Positions 1 through 8,597 of a stretch of 43,507 nt of DNA are shown here, piece by piece; position 1 is the first letter of the stretch; every line of letters starts with the position of its first letter. Position numbers and translations under genes: made by a program. This DNA is from UBA12567 sp964598425. Its GTDB lineage: Bacteria; Planctomycetota; Phycisphaerae; Phycisphaerales; SM1A02. The stretch is from the NCBI GenBank assembly GCA_964598425.1, contig CAZRBV010000026.1, positions 1 through 43,507 on the forward strand, in the 5' to 3' direction. Under the pieces are notes generated by a model. The model saw nothing but the letters and a program-made list of their open reading frames with translations, had not been told where the DNA came from and made no database searches.

Positions 1-58
1 ACGTTCCCCGCCCGGTCGATGCCAGTCGGCCCCGATGGGTGGTGATGTGTGTGGTCGT

Positions 59-75
59 GCGGGCCTGTGGCCCGC
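59..75. other. GC-rich inverted repeat downstream of ABC permease
   Basis: GCGGGCC and GGCCCGC form a perfect 7-bp stem around a TGT loop, about 110 bases beyond the stop codon of the ABC permease that reads toward it. There is no T run on either side, so it is only a weak terminator candidate. The rest of 1-186 holds no gene I can support. Confidence 0.3.
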
Positions 76-186
76 GAACACATGCACCGACTTGAGAAAG
101 AGCAGCGGCCATGATCGGCCATCACGACATTGTACTCCAACACGAGGCCGAGTCGACTGCGAAAGTGTCGGGTTACCAGAACGGAT

Positions 187-1503
187 TCAGGTCGTTTGCC
201 ATCGCCGCGCGAGCAGCCTCGCGGTGACAAAGAAGACCGCAGCCATTCCGAGAAGGACGCCCAGTGGCAGGGCGAGCCCCGCGAAGATCTCGCCGAGCCC
301 CGCCTCCGCCGGCGTGTACCAGAACACCTCAAGATACGCCTCGACCGCCCAGGCGTTGAAGGTCGTGTACCAGCCAATCTCCTGAACAGCGGCTGGCATT
401 GCGAATCGAGGAATCATGCTGCCGCCGATAGCACTCATGGCAAGAATGACCACCGTGGAGATACCTGCTAGTTGGGCGCGGCTTCGACAGGCCGTTGCGA
501 GCAGCAAGCCGAGCGATGAAGTGGCGATTGCAGTTATCACCGTGACAACCGCGCAGGCAATCAGGCGCGCCCCAGACCAGGGACCCACTCCGAAGACAAG
601 TGCTGCAAAGATGAACAGGATCGTCATCGAACAGATGGCCATGATGGTCATCCAACATCCGTTTGCGAAAAGAAGTCGCGTCATTCCCAGTGGCGTAAAG
701 AGCAGCCGATCGAGAATGCCCGCTTCTTTGTCTTCCAGAAGTGAACCCGATGCGCCCGCCACCGAGAACAACAGGAACATCACGCCGATTGCGGCGGCGT
801 AGTAGGTGGCCATCGTTCGGGGTGGTTCATCGCTTGACGCTGCAGCGACATCCTCGACCGTGACTGGAAGAAGCATGCCGCTCTGGGGTGCGTCGCCAGT
901 GCCTGCAGTTTCGCTTGATGGAGACGCGGCGAGCGCGGTGAGGTCAGCGACTGCTGCCTTCTGCTGCGCTGTCATTGGTCCTCCATAGGCTTCGAACTGG
1001 CGAATCCCATCGAGGATCATGGTGCTTCGCATGGCCTGCATCGCCGCTTGCTGCAGAAGCCCCGGAATCATGGTGCCCGCAATCGGGTTGGCCGGATCGA
1101 CCAGCACTGTGACCGGTGGATGATCGCTTGGACCAAAGGACACGCCGAATCCGTGAGGAATGATGATGGCCGCTGCAGCCTTGCCCTTCATAACCGCCTG
1201 CCGCGCGGCGTCTGCGGTCCAGGACGAGGCGATGCCGTTTGACGTCTGGGTGGTCTTGACCTTGAGTCCACTTCCGGCACCTTGAAGCGCCGAGATCAGC
1301 GAACTCGATGTTGGCGATTCGTCGTGATCGACGAGTACCGCCACGATGCCACCACCGAGACCGCCAGATTTGCCTCCTCCGATGCCACCGAAGATCCCGG
1401 CAAAAATCGCGTAGAACACGATGGGCAACAGGCACGTCAGCATGAGCGCGATCGGATCACGAACGAGTGCAAGGAGTTTCGTCTTGACCAGCACGGCAAT
1501 CAT
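187..1503 (-). CDS. ABC-2 type transporter permease
   Basis: A 438-residue membrane protein of the ABC-2 permease family, the channel half of an export-type ABC transporter. The sequence shows one hydrophobic segment near residues 20-42. A long extracytoplasmic region of about 190 residues follows, with a Gly-rich stretch (GGIGGGKSGGLGGG). From about residue 235 to the end there is a cluster of hydrophobic helices. This is the usual plan of the NatB/YhhJ-like subgroup. Its ATG overlaps the stop codon of the upstream ATPase gene by four bases (ATGA), so the two are translationally coupled and surely form one transporter. The substrate cannot be read from the sequence; drug, sodium or lipid export are all possible. 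Confidence 0.88.
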   Translation of the reverse strand: MIAVLVKTKLLALVRDPIALMLTCLLPIVFYAIFAGIFGGIGGGKSGGLGGGIVAVLVDHDESPTSSSLISALQGAGSGLKVKTTQTSNGIASSWTADAARQAVMKGKAAAAIIIPHGFGVSFGPSDHPPVTVLVDPANPIAGTMIPGLLQQAAMQAMRSTMILDGIRQFEAYGGPMTAQQKAAVADLTALAASPSSETAGTGDAPQSGMLLPVTVEDVAAASSDEPPRTMATYYAAAIGVMFLLFSVAGASGSLLEDKEAGILDRLLFTPLGMTRLLFANGCWMTIMAICSMTILFIFAALVFGVGPWSGARLIACAVVTVITAIATSSLGLLLATACRSRAQLAGISTVVILAMSAIGGSMIPRFAMPAAVQEIGWYTTFNAWAVEAYLEVFWYTPAEAGLGEIFAGLALPLGVLLGMAAVFFVTARLLARRWQTT

Positions 1504-2399
1504 TCGCGGAGATCCCTCCCCGTGAGGTGAATGAAGACGTCCTGCAACGTGGGTGCTTCGACTTCGAGGCCCTGAATCTCAGCGCCAGCTTGATTGAGAT
1601 TTGCCAGTTCATCGGTGGCGGCTGACACACTCTCAAGATCTCGCCACATGCTGCCGCCTTGCGCGGTCCAGCCCTCCGGGAGGGGCGACGCAGCGGGCGA
1701 AACCCTCATGCGCCGTTTGGCGCCAAAGTGTTCGCGGATCAGCGAATCGAGTGTGCCGTCGGCGATAACCGATCCATGGTCGATGATGATGACGCGGTCA
1801 ATCTGCTGGGCGGCGTCATCCATCATGTGCGTGGTGAGAAGAATGGCCATGCCTTGCGCGTGCAGGCTTGCGAGCATTTCTCGAATGCGTTCGCGGCTCT
1901 GCGGATCGACGCCGACGGTCGGCTCGTCGAGTAACAGCAGTGCGGGCTTGTGCAGTACGCCGCAGGCGATATTGAGCCGCCGCTTCATGCCGCCGGAGAA
2001 CGTCCTGGCGAGATCGCTCTTGCGAGGCGTCAGGCCAGTCCATTCGAGGGCTTCCGCGACGCGATCGCGAAGTATTGTGCCGGTGACGCCATGAAGCCGA
2101 CCGACAAGACGGAGGTTTTCTTCGGCAGTCAACAGATCGTGAATGGCGAGTTCCTGAGGGACAAGGCCCAGCCGCGACCGCGAGGCGACATCGGCAGGCC
2201 CGCCGCTGATTTCAAGCGTGCCTGCGTCGAGTTGGCACAGGCCCGCAATGCAGCGAATGAGCGTCGTTTTCCCGGCGCCGTTTGGCCCCAACAGTGCGAC
2301 GCGCTCGCCAGCTTCGATGAGCATTGACACGCCAGCGAGTGCCTGGGTGTCGCCAAACCGCCGCGTTGCCCCCTCAACCTTGAGGACGCACGTCGTCAT
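1500..2399 (-). CDS. ABC transporter ATP-binding protein
   Basis: A 299-residue ATPase of the ABC superfamily that would power the ABC-2 permease encoded just downstream. Walker A is GPNGAGKT at residues 38-45, the signature is SGGMK at 135-139, and Walker B is LLLLDEPTVGVD around 153-164, followed by an H-loop histidine in LLTTHMMDD. The C-terminal 80 residues are a variable extension of the kind seen in CcmA/NatA-type exporters. The start ATG overlaps the stop of adk (ATGA) and its own stop overlaps the permease start, so the three genes are read as one unit. What is exported is unknown. Confidence 0.93.
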   Translation of the reverse strand: MTTCVLKVEGATRRFGDTQALAGVSMLIEAGERVALLGPNGAGKTTLIRCIAGLCQLDAGTLEISGGPADVASRSRLGLVPQELAIHDLLTAEENLRLVGRLHGVTGTILRDRVAEALEWTGLTPRKSDLARTFSGGMKRRLNIACGVLHKPALLLLDEPTVGVDPQSRERIREMLASLHAQGMAILLTTHMMDDAAQQIDRVIIIDHGSVIADGTLDSLIREHFGAKRRMRVSPAASPLPEGWTAQGGSMWRDLESVSAATDELANLNQAGAEIQGLEVEAPTLQDVFIHLTGRDLRE

Positions 2400-3013
2400 C
2401 CGAACGGATTGCCGATTTTACCTCGCGCCGCAGGCACGATAGCGTTCAGGACATTCATCAGGATCTCGCCGGGGAGCCCGACTGCATCGACGTTGCTGAT
2501 GAGCGATTCGTCATAGTAGTCAAGCACCGGGCTTGTTTCGGCGTGATAGACGTCGATGCGGCGCCGGATGACTGACTCATCAGCGTCGTCTGGACGGTTG
2601 GAGTGCGCTGCACGCTTCTTCATACGCTCGACAAGCGCGTCGGTGTCGGTGCAGACGAGATGCACGACGCGAAGGACATCGATGTACTCGTTGATCATTG
2701 CCGCCTGCGCAGCGCTGCGGGGGATGCCGTCAAGTACCAGCAGGTCCGTGTCGGGGCGATACTGGTTGGTGTCGATGAGTCCCTGGACGTATTGACGCCA
2801 GAGTCGCACGGTGAGATCGTCGGGGACGAGGAGTCCCTGCGTTGAGTACTTCAAAAACTCCTGCCCGAGTTCACTCTCACGGTCGAGACCGCGAAACATG
2901 TCGCCCGTTGCCAAGTGCACGAATCCTGGAATCGTGCCCAGGATCTCGCCTTGCGTTCCCTTCCCAACGCCAGGCTGGCCAAACAGAAGAACGGTCTTGA
3001 GGGGGGTACTCAT
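2396..3013 (-). CDS. adk: Adenylate kinase
   Basis: Adenylate kinase (AMP + ATP = 2 ADP), cytosolic, 205 residues. The P-loop is GQPGVGKGT at residues 12-20, and the AMP-site signature appears as LDGIPRS. The Arg-rich lid region (RMKKRAAHSNRP, later VIRRRID) is of the short, zinc-free type. An in-frame ATG lies 147 bases upstream, but the extra 49 residues are Pro/His-rich and unlike the family. The start at 3013 (MSTPLKTVLLFGQPG) places the P-loop at the normal distance from the N-terminus. It is the first gene of a three-gene unit with an ABC exporter, an unusual partner; in many bacteria adk sits in the ribosomal protein cluster. It diverges from recJ across 65 bases. Confidence 0.92.
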   Translation of the reverse strand: MSTPLKTVLLFGQPGVGKGTQGEILGTIPGFVHLATGDMFRGLDRESELGQEFLKYSTQGLLVPDDLTVRLWRQYVQGLIDTNQYRPDTDLLVLDGIPRSAAQAAMINEYIDVLRVVHLVCTDTDALVERMKKRAAHSNRPDDADESVIRRRIDVYHAETSPVLDYYDESLISNVDAVGLPGEILMNVLNAIVPAARGKIGNPFG

Positions 3014-3078
3014 GGGGCGTGCAGGATAGGGAATCGGGCCGGGCAACGTGGGCAAAGTGCCTGTGGTAGGGTGCGGCG

Positions 3079-4782
3079 ATGCGAGGAATTGACTGCCGGT
3101 GGGTGATGCGGAATCAACATGGTGGTCAGGGTGAACTGCTCGATCGAGTGCTGGCCGCACGCGACATTATCGATCCAGATCATCGTTCTGCCTACCTTCA
3201 TCCGGCCTCGGCGGTGCTTGATCCAGCGGGGGCACTGCCGGGGGTTGGCCAAGCGGTCGAGAGGATTCTGGCCGCTGTGCGGGCGAAGGAACGCATCGCT
3301 GTGTATGGCGACTATGACGTCGATGGCGTGACGTCGACCGCAATCCTGACGCGTGTACTTCGAGCAATCGATTCCGATATCGAGGTCGAGCCCTATATTC
3401 CACACCGCCTAGAGGAGGGATATGGCCTCAACGTCGCTGCGCTGGAGTCGCTTCGTGAGCGGGGAACCGATTTGGTCATCACGGTTGATTGCGGGATCTC
3501 GGCGCGGGCCGAGGCGCGGCGGTGCAGTGAAATCGGGATGGATCTCATCATTACGGACCATCATCAGCCAAGTGCGGATGGCCTGCCCGAAGTTGCCGCA
3601 ATCGTGCATCCCGGACTGCCGGGAAGCAGGTATGGATGGCCAATCTTGAGCGGCTCAGCCGTGGCCTACAAGTTGGCCCGCCACCTCGTGTCTGTGCATG
3701 AAGGGCACGAGGCAGTGAGCGAACGAATGACGCCCCTTCTGCGGGATGCCCTGTGCCTGGCAGGCATGGGAGTGATCGCAGATGTTGTTCCACTCGTAGG
3801 CGAGAACCGTCGCATGGCGGCGAAGGCACTCCGCCTGATGCCTCGGTGCAACTTTCCAGGCGTCACAGCAATGCTACTTGAGTGTGTGAAGCCTGGGGAG
3901 ACGATCAACTCGGAGACGGTCGGGTATCGAATCGGCCCCCGCCTCAACGCAGCAGGAAGACTTGGGCATGCCCGGGAAGCGCTGGACCTGCTACTGACCG
4001 ATGACGAGCAGCGAGCGCGTGAACTTGCCGCCAGCCTCTCAGAGGTCAATACGCAGCGGCAAGCGGTTGCGCGCGAGATCGAGAGCCAGGCATGCGAAGC
4101 GGCGGAAGCGGCCGGCATGACTGGTCCTGAGAGTCGCATGATTATGCTTGCGAATGAGCAGTGGCACCCTGGGGTTGTCGGAATCGTGTGCTCGCGGCTT
4201 GTCGAGAAATACGCACGGCCAACCATTCTGCTCGGAAGCGTCGAAGATGGCGTGCTTCGTGGATCGGCTCGAAGTATCGATGGATACTCCATTCACGATG
4301 CGTTGCAGGCATGCCGTGAGCACTTCACCGCATGTGGCGGCCATGCCATGGCAGCTGGGATGAGTCTGGAGGTCTCCAGCTTCGCTGCGGCGCAAGAGGC
4401 GCTCTGTAATCATGCGGCTGCGCATCTCTCGATGGAAGATCTGGTACGTACGCTGACGATTGATACAGAAGGCCGCTTGGCGGAGATGACGACGGCGACG
4501 GTTGAGTCGCTCCAACAGATGCAGCCAGCCGGCCGGTGCAACGAGACTCCCAGAGTGCTCCTCCGTGACCTGAGAATCGAGGGGAGCAGGCCGATGGGCA
4601 AAGGGAATGCGCATCTCCAACTGAAGTTCGAATCCGTGCGGGCGCCATGGTTTGGTCATGGACACCTTGCCGAGCAGCTTCCGCGAGGTGCTCGCGTTGA
4701 TGTTGTCGTGGAACCGACTATCAACACCTGGCAAGATCGGAAGAGTGTTGATCTTCTCATCAAGGATCTTGTTCGGCACTAG
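3079..4782 (+). CDS. recJ: Single-stranded-DNA-specific exonuclease RecJ
   Basis: RecJ degrades single-stranded DNA 5' to 3' in recombination (RecF pathway) and repair. The protein is 567 residues, the normal family length. The DHH-family metal motifs are visible: DYDVDG at 78-83, VDCG near 137-140, and DHH at 161-163. The DHHA1 motif GGHAMAAG lies in the C-terminal half, and an OB-like domain follows. The ATG at 3079 has AGGG seven bases upstream. It diverges from adk and converges with a CBS-domain gene, leaving 13 bases between the two stops. Confidence 0.95.
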   Translation: MRGIDCRWVMRNQHGGQGELLDRVLAARDIIDPDHRSAYLHPASAVLDPAGALPGVGQAVERILAAVRAKERIAVYGDYDVDGVTSTAILTRVLRAIDSDIEVEPYIPHRLEEGYGLNVAALESLRERGTDLVITVDCGISARAEARRCSEIGMDLIITDHHQPSADGLPEVAAIVHPGLPGSRYGWPILSGSAVAYKLARHLVSVHEGHEAVSERMTPLLRDALCLAGMGVIADVVPLVGENRRMAAKALRLMPRCNFPGVTAMLLECVKPGETINSETVGYRIGPRLNAAGRLGHAREALDLLLTDDEQRARELAASLSEVNTQRQAVAREIESQACEAAEAAGMTGPESRMIMLANEQWHPGVVGIVCSRLVEKYARPTILLGSVEDGVLRGSARSIDGYSIHDALQACREHFTACGGHAMAAGMSLEVSSFAAAQEALCNHAAAHLSMEDLVRTLTIDTEGRLAEMTTATVESLQQMQPAGRCNETPRVLLRDLRIEGSRPMGKGNAHLQLKFESVRAPWFGHGHLAEQLPRGARVDVVVEPTINTWQDRKSVDLLIKDLVRH

Positions 4783-4795
4783 CAGGTCGCCGGGG

Positions 4796-5755
4796 CTATC
4801 CGAGCAGAGGCCTGACGAGGTCTTTCACGGTAATGATTCCAAGGGGGAGACCCTCGCTGTCGTTGACGATCGCCATGGCTGCGCGATGACTTCGAAGTGA
4901 TCGCAGCGCGGCATCGGCTCGATCCGATGGATTGAGCGTCATCGCCTGAACAAGCGAGTCGCTGGTGTTTCGGGGAGCACTTCCTGCGAGATCAAGGACC
5001 GAGACAACGCCGGCGACCCTGCCGTCTCTCCTGACGACGGGCAGTCGGGACCATCGGGAGTCAATGGCTGCTTGGCAATTGTCTTGCACCTCAGAGATCG
5101 TCTCCACCTTGCTCCATGGGACCATGACATCGTCGACGCGATGGTCTCGAAGCTCGAGTGCCCTGTCCAGCAGGGCTGTTTGCCCGTGGCTCAAGACGCC
5201 CGCGTCGATACCTTCCTTGAAGAGATCACTCATTCGCTGGCGGGCGGACAGATCCCCCGCGCGGGAGCCCCCGACGATCGAGGCTGTGAGACGGCCGAAC
5301 CACTCGACGAGACCAGCGAGGCCGATGGCGGTCAATGCCAATGCAGTCCATCGAAGTGGTGACGCAAGTGCATAACACCAGCGATCACCGTGTCTGCGAA
5401 AGAGGTCTTTCGGAAGAATCTCCGCGAAAATCAGGAGGACCGGTACGAGGATGACCGTATCAATGACGATCGACAGGAGTGGTCCGTACCCGCTGCCATG
5501 AAGCGTGGAGGCAATCGCCCAGGCACCGAGTTGATTCGATGCGTTGGTACCGATGAGAATGACCGCAAGCATGCGATGGGGCCGCGCAAGCAGGTTCGAC
5601 AGTATCCAGGCCCGTCGATCGCCGCGATCGCTGCGAAGTTCAAGCCGCACACGATTGATGGTGTAGAGGCCTGTCTCCATGCCGGAAAACACCGCAGACA
5701 ATCCTGTGGCTACGAGTGCGAGGCAGATCCAAAGTGCGAGTGTCGCAGTGGTCAT
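4796..5755 (-). CDS. DUF21/CBS-domain membrane protein (CNNM-like, no CorC_HlyC domain)
   Basis: A 319-residue member of the CNNM/HlyC family. The N-terminal DUF21 membrane domain has the signature FSGMETGLYTINRVR and EILPKD at the end of the hydrophobic part. Two CBS-like segments follow (around VDDVMVPWSKVETI and LPLGIITVKDLVRPLLG). The protein ends there, so it lacks the C-terminal CorC_HlyC domain that its neighbour has. Its start overlaps the stop of that neighbour by four bases. Family members are linked to Mg2+ or Co2+ efflux. A tandem pair with one full-length and one short copy suggests a heteromeric complex, which is inference. Confidence 0.88.
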   Translation of the reverse strand: MTTATLALWICLALVATGLSAVFSGMETGLYTINRVRLELRSDRGDRRAWILSNLLARPHRMLAVILIGTNASNQLGAWAIASTLHGSGYGPLLSIVIDTVILVPVLLIFAEILPKDLFRRHGDRWCYALASPLRWTALALTAIGLAGLVEWFGRLTASIVGGSRAGDLSARQRMSDLFKEGIDAGVLSHGQTALLDRALELRDHRVDDVMVPWSKVETISEVQDNCQAAIDSRWSRLPVVRRDGRVAGVVSVLDLAGSAPRNTSDSLVQAMTLNPSDRADAALRSLRSHRAAMAIVNDSEGLPLGIITVKDLVRPLLG

Positions 5756-7026
5756 GACGTGGTGTCCTCGACGGACACGATGACAGTCTCGACGGTTCCT
5801 GAGGCGTCAGCATGATGAACTTCGAGCGAGACGTTCGCGATCCGAACCGTGTCGCCAGTGGCTGCCCTTCGGCCAAGCTGACGAGTCAGCAGCCCACCGA
5901 CCGAGGTGGCGGTGCTGATGCCTGCGTGGCGCCCTAAGAGCGCCAGCACGATCTTCTCAGCAGGAAACGTTCCGGGAACGATCCAGCGGCCCGGACCAAG
6001 GGGTCGAGCTTCTGGCTGTCGCTCGGAGGCATCATCAGCAATGTCCCCCACAAGCGGTTCAATGAGATCATGGAGAGACACGACGCCGGATGTGCCGCCG
6101 TACTCGTCGACAACAATGGCGGTCTGGCGTCGGGCGTTACGAAGCGACTCCAGTGCCAGATCGACGGTGGCAGCTTCTGGCAGATACAGCGGGGTCCGCA
6201 GCATCGTGGAAAGATCTCCGGGGCTGCGAAGCCAATCCTTGACATGGAGAAAGCCGAGGATGTCATCCAGGTCTCGACCTCGAACAGGCAATCGCATGAG
6301 GCGGTGCTTGGAAATGACAGCTTGAATGTCGTCTCCCGATGCGTCGCTCGGTATTGACACCATACGTGTTCGCGGCGTCATGACATCGCCAAGTGTTGTG
6401 GTTCCGAGTGACAACACATCTGTGAGGAGGCGCTGTTCATGCAAATCGACGTGGCCGCCGCGGCCGGAGGCATCGATGAGTGAGTCCAATTCATCAAGCG
6501 AGAGAATCGCTGTCTGGCTATCCGCGGTTGCGAGCCGCGTGAGCGGGCGAATGACCAGGCGGTCCATGAGTGTTCGAAGCGGCAGGATGGCGGTGTGGAT
6601 GGCAAGCAGGGGTGGACCAAGAGATCTGCACACCGCTGGGGCCCGCGCCGAAGCAATCATTTTGGGCGCAATCTCGCCGAGCAGGATGAGCGAGAGCAGT
6701 GCGATGATTGGGATGATCACAGCGCCCGCCGTTCCCCACGGTTGATCCCAGGCAGCGACCGATGCAAGTACGAAGTACAGCACGTTCACGATCATGTTGC
6801 CCAGCAGCAACGTGATCAGCAGCATCCGGGGATGACGAAGCAGCGATGCAGCGGCGTTTCGCTGGCTCGATCCAGAACCAAGATGCAGTCGCTGCTGGGC
6901 GGTCAAACTGAAGAGCGCCGTCTCGGCTCCACTGAAGAACGCGCTTCCGGCAAGCAGACATGGCATGGCGATCGCCAAGCCCGTGTGCAGGGCTGTCCAT
7001 GAAGTCGGATTGGAGAGTTCGGTCAC
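5752..7026 (-). CDS. Hemolysin-family DUF21/CBS/CorC_HlyC membrane protein
   Basis: A 424-residue full-length CNNM/HlyC-type protein. The N-terminal DUF21 domain has FFSGAETALFSLTAQQR and GEIAPKMIA. It is followed by a CBS pair (LGDVMTPRTRMVSIPSD; RQTAIVVDEYGGTSGVVSLHDLIEPLVGD) and a C-terminal CorC_HlyC domain with the usual small beta fold. The start codon is GTG, 15 bases after the floA stop. Despite the name hemolysin, the family is best supported as divalent cation (Mg2+/Co2+) exporters or regulators. Here it is read together with a flotillin and two NfeD proteins, which suggests a role in membrane organisation. Confidence 0.92.
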   Translation of the reverse strand: MTELSNPTSWTALHTGLAIAMPCLLAGSAFFSGAETALFSLTAQQRLHLGSGSSQRNAAASLLRHPRMLLITLLLGNMIVNVLYFVLASVAAWDQPWGTAGAVIIPIIALLSLILLGEIAPKMIASARAPAVCRSLGPPLLAIHTAILPLRTLMDRLVIRPLTRLATADSQTAILSLDELDSLIDASGRGGHVDLHEQRLLTDVLSLGTTTLGDVMTPRTRMVSIPSDASGDDIQAVISKHRLMRLPVRGRDLDDILGFLHVKDWLRSPGDLSTMLRTPLYLPEAATVDLALESLRNARRQTAIVVDEYGGTSGVVSLHDLIEPLVGDIADDASERQPEARPLGPGRWIVPGTFPAEKIVLALLGRHAGISTATSVGGLLTRQLGRRAATGDTVRIANVSLEVHHADASGTVETVIVSVEDTTS

Positions 7027-7041
7027 CGGGTCAGCGTGGCA

Positions 7042-8073
7042 CTATGGCCCGCCTTTGGCTCCATCGGCCGGACCGGCGTCATCGGCAATCGATGACCGCA
7101 TGTCGGTATCGGCTACGAGATTCTTCATGCGATAGTAGTCCATGATGCCAAGGTTGCCGCTTCGGAAAGCATCGGCCATGGCCTTGGGGACGTCGGCTTC
7201 GGCGAGGACGACGACCGCCCGGTTCTTCTCGACATCCGCCTTGTGTTCTGCCTCCATTGCGACCGCCATGGCACGCCGCTGCTCGGCAGTTGCCTGATAT
7301 CGCTTGGTATCAGCAGTAGCCTGATCGGCCTGAAGCCGGGCGCCGATGTTTTCGCCGACATCGATATCAGCTATGTCAATCGAGAGGATTTCGTAGGCGG
7401 TTCCTGCGTCAAGCCCCTTCTCAAGGACCGTTCGGGAGATGTCATCCGGATTCTCAAGGACCGCCAGGTGATTCTTGGCCGAACCGATCGTAGAGACGAT
7501 TCCCTCGCCGACCCGGGCCACGATTGTCTCTTCGGTGGCGCCACCGACCAGTCTGGCGATATTGGTGCGTACCGTCACGCGCGCGCGGGCGCAGAGCTTG
7601 ATGCCGTCGCTGGCAACAGCATCAATCGTCGGCCGAGTGCTTTCCGCGCTTGGGCAATCAATCACCTTTGGATTCACGCTTGTGCGGACAGCCTCAAGAA
7701 TGTCGCGGCCTGCGAGATCGATGGCGGTTGCGACATCCCAGTCAAGATCGATCTTGGCTTTGCCTGCAGCGATGACAGCGCGGGTGACTGCGGTGACGTG
7801 TCCGCCTGCGAGGTAGTGCGATTCAAGTTGGGCCGTTGTCAGTTCGATTCCAGCCTTCTTGGCGGTGATGCGGTTCTCAACAATGAGCTTCGGTTTGACC
7901 TTTCGGAATCTCATCATGACCAGATCGATGAAGCGTACTTTCGCGCCGGAGATCCACGCCTGAATCCACAGGCCGATGTACTGAAAGGCAAACAGGAAGA
8001 TGATCAGCAGGATGATCCCGCCGACAATGATGGCGCCGAGTGCGATTTCGTTCATGGAGAGCAGCAGCGTCAT
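7042..8073 (-). CDS. floA: Flotillin-like protein FloA
   Basis: A 343-residue protein matching the FloA/YqfA family, the bacterial flotillin that scaffolds functional membrane microdomains. A hydrophobic hairpin lies at about residues 10-42. A long SPFH-like region follows, with the family text FRKVKPKLIVENRITAKKAG and ESHYLAGGHVTAV. The C-terminal half has an Ala/Glu/Lys-rich coiled coil (QADQATADTKRYQATAEQRR) and ends in a short acidic tail. A ribosome site GGGGAGA lies about nine bases before the ATG. A second in-frame ATG at 8055 is possible. The start overlaps the stop of the short NfeD gene (ATGA), matching the yqeZ-yqfA partnership known in Bacillus. Confidence 0.95.
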   Translation of the reverse strand: MTLLLSMNEIALGAIIVGGIILLIIFLFAFQYIGLWIQAWISGAKVRFIDLVMMRFRKVKPKLIVENRITAKKAGIELTTAQLESHYLAGGHVTAVTRAVIAAGKAKIDLDWDVATAIDLAGRDILEAVRTSVNPKVIDCPSAESTRPTIDAVASDGIKLCARARVTVRTNIARLVGGATEETIVARVGEGIVSTIGSAKNHLAVLENPDDISRTVLEKGLDAGTAYEILSIDIADIDVGENIGARLQADQATADTKRYQATAEQRRAMAVAMEAEHKADVEKNRAVVVLAEADVPKAMADAFRSGNLGIMDYYRMKNLVADTDMRSSIADDAGPADGAKGGP

Positions 8074-8597
8074 GAGGGTTTCTCCCCGTGGGTGTCGTCC
8101 GTCAAGCGGACCTTGAGCTGGTTGTCGAGCACCTTCACGACCGTGACCGTGCTTCCACAGCCGATCACTCCATGGTCAGAAAGTGCATCGTACCGGCGGT
8201 CGGCAATACGCACGACACCAATGGGCCGTAGATCCGTTTCCGCCGTTCCGTGCTGCCCGAGCAACTCTGATCGGGCCTCGTTTGACGAGTCGCATTCGTC
8301 GCTGAGCACCAGCCGGCGTGCCATGTCGGTGTCTGACCACCACCTCCAGGCAATCCAGGCGAGGAGCGGCCCGAAAATGGCAATCGCTGCGAGGGCGACG
8401 CCGCCGGTCACGGGATCGTGCATGAAGAAGGCGGTGACCGCCCCAATGAGTGCGGCGGCTGCGGCAATTGCGAGAATCCCTCCGCTCGGAACGACCAGTT
8501 CCAGAGCGATCAGAAAAATCGTTGCACCGATGAGCACGAAGCCCCACAACAACGTGTCACCGGATTCCCCAGCAGCTTGTGCCAGCCAGATGTTCAC
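8070..8597 (-). CDS. Short NfeD-family membrane protein
   Basis: A 175-residue NfeD-like protein that begins with GTG at 8597, inside the stop of the preceding gene (GTGA overlap). There are about three to four hydrophobic segments in the first 100 residues (LLWGFVLIGATIFLIALELVV; ILAIAAAAALIGAVTAFF; and one more). A C-terminal OB-fold region follows (GQHGTAETDLRPIGVVRIADRR, then GSTVTVVKVLDNQLKV). The reading frame stays open much further upstream, but that part is the shadow of the long NfeD gene. NfeD OB-fold proteins pair with flotillins, and floA follows immediately. Confidence 0.88.
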   Translation of the reverse strand: MNIWLAQAAGESGDTLLWGFVLIGATIFLIALELVVPSGGILAIAAAAALIGAVTAFFMHDPVTGGVALAAIAIFGPLLAWIAWRWWSDTDMARRLVLSDECDSSNEARSELLGQHGTAETDLRPIGVVRIADRRYDALSDHGVIGCGSTVTVVKVLDNQLKVRLTDDTHGEKPS

